Shown here piece by piece: positions 5,011 to 9,854 of a stretch of DNA of 9,854 nt. The number at the start of each line of letters is the position of its first letter. Position 1 is the stretch's first letter. Position numbers and translations under genes: made by a program. The stretch is taken from NCBI GenBank assembly GCA_002362575.1, contig DEUM01000021.1, positions 1-9,854 of the forward strand, given 5' to 3'. Origin of the DNA: Lachnoclostridium sp. UBA3262 (lineage in GTDB: Bacteria > Bacillota > Clostridia > Lachnospirales > Lachnospiraceae). A model generated the notes under the pieces. It saw only the letters and a list, made by a program, of their open reading frames with translations. It ran no database searches and had not been told where the DNA came from.

Positions 5011-5576
5011 ACTTCTCTTTACATCCAGCACTAACAGCTTCTGTATCTGTTTGTCACATAAGCCCTGTTTACGGTACATGTCATGTAATTTTTTGTAAGC
5101 CTCTTTAAAAGGTTTTGATGAATAGTATTCATCACTCTCCCCAATCACAAAATAAACCGGCGTCTTTGTCTGTACCACTGGCTCATATTTCCCATCCCAC
5201 TGGGAACTGCACATCAATGCTCTGGTAAACAGTTTCGGGCGTTTTCCCAAAACAAGGGACAGTGTTTCTCCGCCACCGGAATAGCCGTTGATATACACAT
5301 TGGAAGAATCAATCTGGTAATGACTCAGAAAATATTCTACCAGAGCAATCGTCTGATTCGCTGACGTATCTCCCCAGTCGCTTAACTGCGGTGCCAGAAT
5401 CACCATATCCGGGTTATATTTCATCGTCTCAAATCCAAAATCCTCTGTCCTGAGCTTGTTCCCAAAGTAATTTCTTTCCTGTTCTGCTTTGCAGGAACCG
5501 AATTATAAAAATAAAGGCTGACCATACCAAAAATTACCAGTATTGCCGCAAACGAATATAGCTTTTTATATCGCAT
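5008..5576 (-). pseudogene. Secreted alpha/beta hydrolase, frameshifted and truncated
   Basis: It starts at ATG 5576 after TAATGGAGGTAACC, with an N-terminal hydrophobic signal or anchor (YSFAAILVIFGMVSLYFY, residues about 7-24). The frame that starts there ends at a TGA (5421-5423) after 51 codons. The homologous sequence continues in another frame (from AEQERNYFGNKLRTEDFGF), so a frameshift lies at about 5465-5490. The remainder shows an esterase/peptidase-like hydrolase: GYSGGG nucleophile elbow and an acidic GESDEYY segment. The C-terminal part with the catalytic His is gone, replaced by flavodoxin sequence after LLVLDVK. Without the His and with a frameshift it cannot be active. It was probably a lipid- or membrane-anchored extracytoplasmic enzyme. 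Confidence 0.75.
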
Positions 5577-5587
5577 GGTTACCTCCA

Positions 5588-5638
5588 TTATTTGTTACCA
5601 TTCTTGTTTGGACTTCCATTGATAAATAAAATACTCAT
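5588..5638 (-). pseudogene. 16-codon stub of an NADPH-dependent FMN reductase
   Basis: An ATG at 5638, preceded by AAGGAGAGAATT, opens MSILFINGSPNKNGN, the classic first strand and flavin phosphate loop of NADPH-dependent FMN reductase/flavodoxin-like proteins (GSP..NGNT). After 16 residues it stops at TAA (5588-5590), which overlaps the ribosome site of the hydrolase gene. Roughly the last nine tenths of the gene must have been deleted. The peptide may still be made but cannot fold as a reductase. Confidence 0.72.
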
Positions 5639-5650
5639 AATTCTCTCCTT

Positions 5651-6530
5651 TCAATTTTTCTTTATTTTAGAACCGCCAAATACATCTGACATTTCCATGG
5701 TATCAAGCGCTTCATCCAATGCTGTTATCTCATCAACTGTCAATAAAATTTCTGCCGCATCGGCATTTTCCTTCATACGCTCCACCTTTCTGCTGCCGGG
5801 TATCGGCACCAGATACGGCTTCTTGCACAGCATCCATGCAAGGGAAATTTGTGCCGGTGTTGCATTTTTTTCGTCTGCCATCCGGTGAAGCAATGCAAGT
5901 AGTTCCTGATTCTGCTCCACTCCCCTGCTGGTAAACTGCGGCATCGTACTACGGTAATCAAAAACACCATCAAATTCGTTATTGTTGTTATACTTTGCCG
6001 ATAAGAAGCCATTGGCTAATGGCGAAAATGCCACATAACCAATCCCCAATTCCTCTAATACCGGAAATAACCTCTCGTGCCACCTTGCCATCATGGAATA
6101 ACGATTCTGTATCGCTGTTACCGGACAGACGGCATGAGCATGACGAATGGTGTCTTCATCCGCTTCTGATAATCCCCAATGCGTAATTTTTCCTTCCTGT
6201 ATCAGTTCTGACATGACTCCCGCGACTTCTGCAACAGAAATGTTCGGATCAACACGATGTTAAATGAATACCAAACTTTGTGGCAATGACCACTTTGTCC
6301 CGACAGGCCTTCAGCGCCTTTCCCACTAATATCTCATTCTGATGAGGAGCCTCCGGTGTACCATAGATCTCCGCCGTATCAAAAAAAGTATATCCCATCT
6401 CCACTGCCTGCTGCAGCCTGTAGATAGCTTCTTTTTGTTCTGTAGGTGCCCCATAGGCATGGGAAAATCCCATGCAGCCAAGCCCTACCGCAGATACCGT
6501 CAAATCCTTTCCTAATATTCTCTCTTGCAT
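5651..6530 (-). pseudogene. Aldo/keto reductase with internal out-of-frame deletion
   Basis: Two frames together encode an aldo/keto reductase (NADPH-dependent carbonyl reduction, TIM barrel). The first starts at ATG 6530 (ribosome site GAGGTG 6 nt upstream; a GTG at 6539 is less likely). It carries the catalytic Asp51 and Tyr56 (FFDTAEIYG) and Lys85 (ATKFG), then runs into a TGA at 6249. The second frame resumes at HRVDPNISVAEVAGV, with the fourth catalytic residue His, at 6259 and continues to the stop at 5651, with the cofactor loop LVPIPGSRKVERMKENA. About 35-45 residues between the TKFG strand and the HRVD strand are missing, and the junction near 6260-6266 shifts the frame. Normal length would be about 325-330 aa. 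Confidence 0.85.
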
Positions 6531-6588
6531 TTCCTCCACCTCTGTTCTAATTTTATATCATCCTATATCAATATCATAAACAATTTTG

Positions 6589-6635
6589 GAAACGATAAGA
6601 AGTTTCACTTTGTTTACCAGTATATACCTATAGGT
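6589..6635 (-). promoter_or_regulatory. Possible regulated promoter of the decayed redox operon
   Basis: Upstream of the aldo/keto reductase there is a 10-bp perfect palindrome ACCTATAGGT (6626-6635) directly before a -10-like TATACT (minus strand, 6624-6619), and a GAAAC/GTTTC dyad (6589-6593 and 6602-6606) at the likely transcript start. The -35 is poor, as in activator-dependent promoters. No regulator gene for it is in the window. Confidence 0.35.
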
Positions 6636-6674
6636 TCTAACTTGATTTTGTAAGTAATTAAATATTTTCTGCAA

Positions 6675-6722
6675 TAAAAAACCTGTAATTCTATGGCTTT
6701 TATGCTCCATAAAAATACAGGT
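6675..6722 (-). terminator. Intrinsic terminator of the chemotaxis operon
   Basis: Stem ACCTGTA/TACAGGT (6681-6687 and 6716-6722) with an inner TATGG/CCATA stem, followed on the minus strand by TTTTTT. It lies 35 bp after the MCP stop codon and separates the sensory operon from the redox remnants. Confidence 0.85.
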
Positions 6723-6756
6723 CTTTTATCTGTTCTGATTCAATCTAAATCTGCTT

Positions 6757-8436
6757 CTATTTTATCCGGAATCTTGAGGTAATATCTGACAATTGTCTGG
6801 CAGAAACCTTACCGCTTGATGTCTTGTCAAAAGCCTCCTCTGTAAGTCCAACCACATCTTTTGTCTTCCGGGCAATATCGGATATTCCTGTGGTACAGTC
6901 ACTGATATTGTTGTTGACTTCCGACATGGCGCTCGCAATCTCATCAATGAAACGTTTCAGCTCCATAACCTCCCCGTTCGCCTGATTCATAAACTCCTCT
7001 ATCGACTTGGTTGCCCCGCTGTATTCATCACTGGACTGCATAAACTCATTGTAGTCATTCATTACCTTATTCTCAAGAAAATCCAGAGCATCTACAAGAC
7101 AGTTTTTCAATGTCTCAACAGACGAATTGACATCATCTACAATCGCCACAATATTGGCTCCAGTCTGAGTAGACTGGGCTGCCAGAGACGCAATCTCGCC
7201 TGCCACAACGCCAAATCCTTTTCCTTCTTCCCCTGCCCTTGCCGCTTCAATGGAAGCGTTCAAAGAAAGCAGGTTGGTCTGATCCGCAATATCCTGAATG
7301 GCTTTTGCAAGCTCATTGATCTGAGCTGCCTTCTGCGCTTTTACAATCGCTTCCTGCGAAGTTTTCTGTATTTTATCGTATACCTGTAAGGTCTCCTCTC
7401 TGGAAGCACTTGTTTTCTCATGAATAACCTTGCTCTTTTGGCGCACATCCGCCGTAAGCTGTGTTCCGGCGTTGATATGTCCGGCAACGGCAGCCGCATT
7501 TCTGTTCATATTTTCAACATTGGCGGTAACGGATTCCATGGACGCAGAGGTGTCCTCCATGGTAGCCGCCATCTTCTGGTTAATGGCAGAATTATTGGTA
7601 GAAGCCTGATTTACCCCTTCCGAAATCTCATAGAGAGAATCCGAATCCTTTACCAGTTTTTCCGAAATATCGTTGAGTTCCGAAACAATTCCAGACAACT
7701 GCTCCTTCATATGAATGACTGCATTTCCCATTGTGCCCACCTCATCATGCGTTGCCGGAATGACGCTGCCGCTTTGCATATTCAGCTCAGAAATATCATT
7801 GATTACTGTGGTTAATGCCGCAATAGGCCGCGTAATCATCCGCGTAACAACCATGCCGATGCCCAAAGCCGCCAAAAGCAGTACCAGCCCGATAACAGCG
7901 CATATCGCAGATATGGTATTGACCGGTTTCATGACATCCGATTTATCCGCCTGAACAAAAATAATCCAGTCATTGACCGTACACATGAAGGCAATGTAGA
8001 CCTCTCTGCCATCTACCGTACATTCCCTGACATCCGCCGTCGTAATCATACCTTTCTGCAGGGTATCAAGAACACTTTGAATAACTGGATTTCCCTCAAT
8101 CTGCTTACCTACCATATCCGCATTGTCATGATACAGAAACTTCCCCTGTGTATCCACCAAATAAGCCTTGCTCGACTGCATCGTATTAATCCCTACATTA
8201 TTCAAAATATAGTCGAGTCTCCCAAGTCCCGCATCCATGTTATCTCTTTCGGTATCGCTGTAAAAACATTCATACAGAGTATCCGAAGCATGGACACAGG
8301 TGTCATATAAATAACTCTCACATAAATCTGTAATGTTCTTTTTATTTACCATATAAGATACCGTTAATATTCCTACAATCAAAATAATGGAAGTGGCTGT
8401 AATCAGCAGCGCAATTTTACCGCGTATGGATTTCAT
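6757..8436 (-). CDS. Methyl-accepting chemotaxis protein, Cache sensor
   Basis: A 559-aa transmembrane chemoreceptor that controls CheA through CheW. Order: TM1 (about 8-30); extracytoplasmic domain (31-170) with Cache-type motifs AYLVDTQGKFLYHDNADMVG (91-110) and VYIAFMCTVNDWIIFVQADKS; TM2 (about 173-198); HAMP (about 199-252, with the RPI hinge at 203-205); then a long coiled-coil signalling domain whose hairpin tip is IADQTNLLSLNASIEAARAG (383-402). The sensor of about 140 residues is the size of a single Cache domain. No C-terminal CheR-docking pentapeptide is seen; the end is TSRFRIK. The ATG overlaps the TGA of the solute-binding protein gene (ATGA) with GGAG upstream, so the two are translationally coupled. 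Ligand unknown. Confidence 0.95.
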   Translation of the reverse strand: MKSIRGKIALLITATSIILIVGILTVSYMVNKKNITDLCESYLYDTCVHASDTLYECFYSDTERDNMDAGLGRLDYILNNVGINTMQSSKAYLVDTQGKFLYHDNADMVGKQIEGNPVIQSVLDTLQKGMITTADVRECTVDGREVYIAFMCTVNDWIIFVQADKSDVMKPVNTISAICAVIGLVLLLAALGIGMVVTRMITRPIAALTTVINDISELNMQSGSVIPATHDEVGTMGNAVIHMKEQLSGIVSELNDISEKLVKDSDSLYEISEGVNQASTNNSAINQKMAATMEDTSASMESVTANVENMNRNAAAVAGHINAGTQLTADVRQKSKVIHEKTSASREETLQVYDKIQKTSQEAIVKAQKAAQINELAKAIQDIADQTNLLSLNASIEAARAGEEGKGFGVVAGEIASLAAQSTQTGANIVAIVDDVNSSVETLKNCLVDALDFLENKVMNDYNEFMQSSDEYSGATKSIEEFMNQANGEVMELKRFIDEIASAMSEVNNNISDCTTGISDIARKTKDVVGLTEEAFDKTSSGKVSARQLSDITSRFRIK

Positions 8437-9779
8437 TTGTTCTCCTTTCCCTTTTTAAGCGACAACGCTTTCTCGGACGCCCATGTTTTTTTCACAGATT
8501 CTACTACTTCTTCCCATGCTGTCTTCCCTTTGCAATACGCATAGAGCGAATTTCCAAGGTCTACTTTAAAACGCTGGCTTGGAAATACTGTAAAATCCCA
8601 GTTTACTGTTTTCTTTGATGTATCAGACATATCCGAGGCAATCTGCCTTGCCAGAGGATCATTCGGGCTTTCCTCATAAGAAAAGGTATTAAATGGAGAA
8701 ATAAAACCTAAGGAATCTGTGACATATTTCTTGCCCGTCTCAGAGCCATACAGCCATTCCAGAAAAGCGATGGAGGCCTGCTGGTCTGCCTCACTGGCAA
8801 TATTATTGACGCAGATATAGCTTTCCGTGCCAATGCACAGCCCCTGTTTTTCCTCACCGCTTACACCTGTATAAATGGGCAGAAATTTCACATCTTCCTC
8901 TTTTACCTTGTTGCCGTCAATCTGGGAAATCTGGCTCCATGCCCAGTTACCGTTTTGCACCATCGCCGCTTTCCCCATCGCAAACTCCTTCATGGAATCA
9001 TCCACCGTTCTGGAGGCAATCTCCTCTCGGGTGGCACACGAGTTATTTATGTACAAATCAAAAATATTCTTAAAGTTCTTTTCAAAACTAAAATCGAGTT
9101 TCTCCTCGTCCGCAACTCCCTTTTTGGTAAATTCGTAATAAACGGGAAGATTCGCCAAATGTGTGTGCCAACGCCAGTCCTCTCCTTCGCTGAAAGAAGT
9201 GGAGGCAAATACCCCGTCGATGCCGAGTTCTTCAAGATGCCGCGACATATCTTCCACCAATGCTTTGAGCTTGCCAAAATTGTTGACTTCATTCATACTC
9301 CCAAAATTTGTCTTCTTGGAGGGCAGTGAGAAATATTTCTGCATAATGCCGTCATTATATATAATGCCATACCCCTCCACCACATAAGGAATCCCATAGA
9401 CGCCGTCCCCATTCATGACCGCCATGTCTGGTCTGGTCAACCATGAATAGAGTTTCGTATCGCTCAAATCTCTGCAGTAATTCTTCCATTTCTCGTAATC
9501 CACCGGACCATTAATCTGAAATAGTGTGGGAGCTTTCTGCTTTGCAATCTCGGATTTCAAAGTCTGCTCATAACTTCCACTCGCAGCCGTCAATATCCTT
9601 ACTTTTATACCAGTCTCAGCCTCGTAAGCTTTGGCAATTTCTTTCCAGCTATCCGTCGATTCCGGCTTGTAATTCAAATAATATATCCTTGCCTCATCCG
9701 TTTTTTGCCCACATCCGGCAGACATCCCCAAAACCATACAGAAAAGCATCCCAAATACAATAAAAAATTTCCGTTTCAT
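8433..9779 (-). CDS. Extracellular solute-binding lipoprotein (family 1)
   Basis: A 448-aa substrate-binding protein of the ABC sugar type. It has a lipoprotein signal peptide (KRK then a hydrophobic core, MSAGC with lipidated Cys23; the -3 residue is Ser rather than Leu, so the lipobox is slightly weak). The mature protein begins with a hydrophilic linker and the first strand ARIYYLNYKPE. Family features include WKEIAKAYEAETGIKV (45-60), a repeated hinge pattern, FAMGKAAMVQNGNWAW (about 267-282, the classic GKAAM..G.W block), and a C-terminal SLYAYCKGKTAWEEVVE segment. It would bind an oligosaccharide or similar polar ligand outside the membrane. No permease gene is adjacent: the operon begins here and its only other gene is an MCP. 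Start ATG 9779 with GGAG 7 nt upstream. Confidence 0.93.
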   Translation of the reverse strand: MKRKFFIVFGMLFCMVLGMSAGCGQKTDEARIYYLNYKPESTDSWKEIAKAYEAETGIKVRILTAASGSYEQTLKSEIAKQKAPTLFQINGPVDYEKWKNYCRDLSDTKLYSWLTRPDMAVMNGDGVYGIPYVVEGYGIIYNDGIMQKYFSLPSKKTNFGSMNEVNNFGKLKALVEDMSRHLEELGIDGVFASTSFSEGEDWRWHTHLANLPVYYEFTKKGVADEEKLDFSFEKNFKNIFDLYINNSCATREEIASRTVDDSMKEFAMGKAAMVQNGNWAWSQISQIDGNKVKEEDVKFLPIYTGVSGEEKQGLCIGTESYICVNNIASEADQQASIAFLEWLYGSETGKKYVTDSLGFISPFNTFSYEESPNDPLARQIASDMSDTSKKTVNWDFTVFPSQRFKVDLGNSLYAYCKGKTAWEEVVESVKKTWASEKALSLKKGKENK

Positions 9780-9830
9780 CTGTAATCTCCGTTTAAATAT
9801 TTTATTAAAGTTGTTTTTTATTTCTTTTAC

Positions 9831-9839
9831 ATTATAACA
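9831..9839 (-). promoter_or_regulatory. Extended -10 promoter of the SBP-MCP operon
   Basis: TGTTATAAT on the minus strand is a perfect -10 (9836-9831) with the TGn extension. The -35 would fall at about 9854-9859, cut by the window end. Transcription should begin near 9824, giving a leader of about 45 nt, which makes the solute-binding gene the first of its operon. Confidence 0.72.
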
Positions 9840-9854
9840 TAAAAAAATACTTTT

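Noticed and set aside
4714..5424. A functional 236-aa hydrolase starting at ATG 5424
   Set aside because: The start lies inside the hydrolase body, there is no proper ribosome site, the catalytic His is missing and the end is half a flavodoxin.
7420..7954. Plus-strand open frames opposite the chemoreceptor and binding protein genes
   Set aside because: They are antisense to well-supported coding sequence and lack ribosome sites.

Overview
The window looks like chromosomal DNA from a low-GC, gut-type Firmicute, most likely Lachnospiraceae-like. The grounds are AT-rich spacers, GGAGG-type ribosome sites, U-rich intrinsic terminators and proteins that read like clostridial homologues. Placement below family is not possible by eye. 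Every gene I can support is on the minus strand, so the biological order runs from high to low coordinates.

Right part (about 6680-9854): a compact two-gene sensory operon. An extended -10 promoter at 9831-9839 drives a lipoprotein solute-binding protein. Its stop codon overlaps the start of a Cache-type methyl-accepting chemotaxis protein by 4 bp, and an intrinsic terminator at 6675-6722 ends the unit. No ABC permease lies in it.

Middle (about 4714-6680 and 1943-2209): the ruin of a redox gene cluster. In order it holds an aldo/keto reductase with an internal deletion, a 16-codon stub of an FMN reductase, a frameshifted alpha/beta hydrolase whose 3' end is fused to a flavodoxin, and that flavodoxin cut in two. 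The two flavodoxin halves are about 2.5 kb apart. Between them is an insertion (2190-4726) with imperfect 14-bp terminal inverted repeats and a 6-bp direct repeat GGAAAA at the break. Removing the insertion and one repeat restores an in-frame VGFPTWWYD flavodoxin. The insertion has no transposase. It carries an intact DUF1016/YhcG-type PDDEXK nuclease gene and two out-of-frame gene fragments joined at about 4294. A near-perfect 25-bp palindrome occurs both in front of the nuclease gene and inside its coding sequence.

Left part (1-1942): two tandem 50-bp repeats with compensatory stem changes, then a strong intrinsic terminator, then 31 bp later a 227-aa PBECR4-type (BECR-fold) nuclease gene. 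Repeat RNA, terminator and ribonuclease-like toxin in that order is the architecture of type III toxin-antitoxin loci, and this is my best candidate for an undescribed system. Downstream is an autoregulated TetR repressor gene with a clear promoter and a perfect operator.
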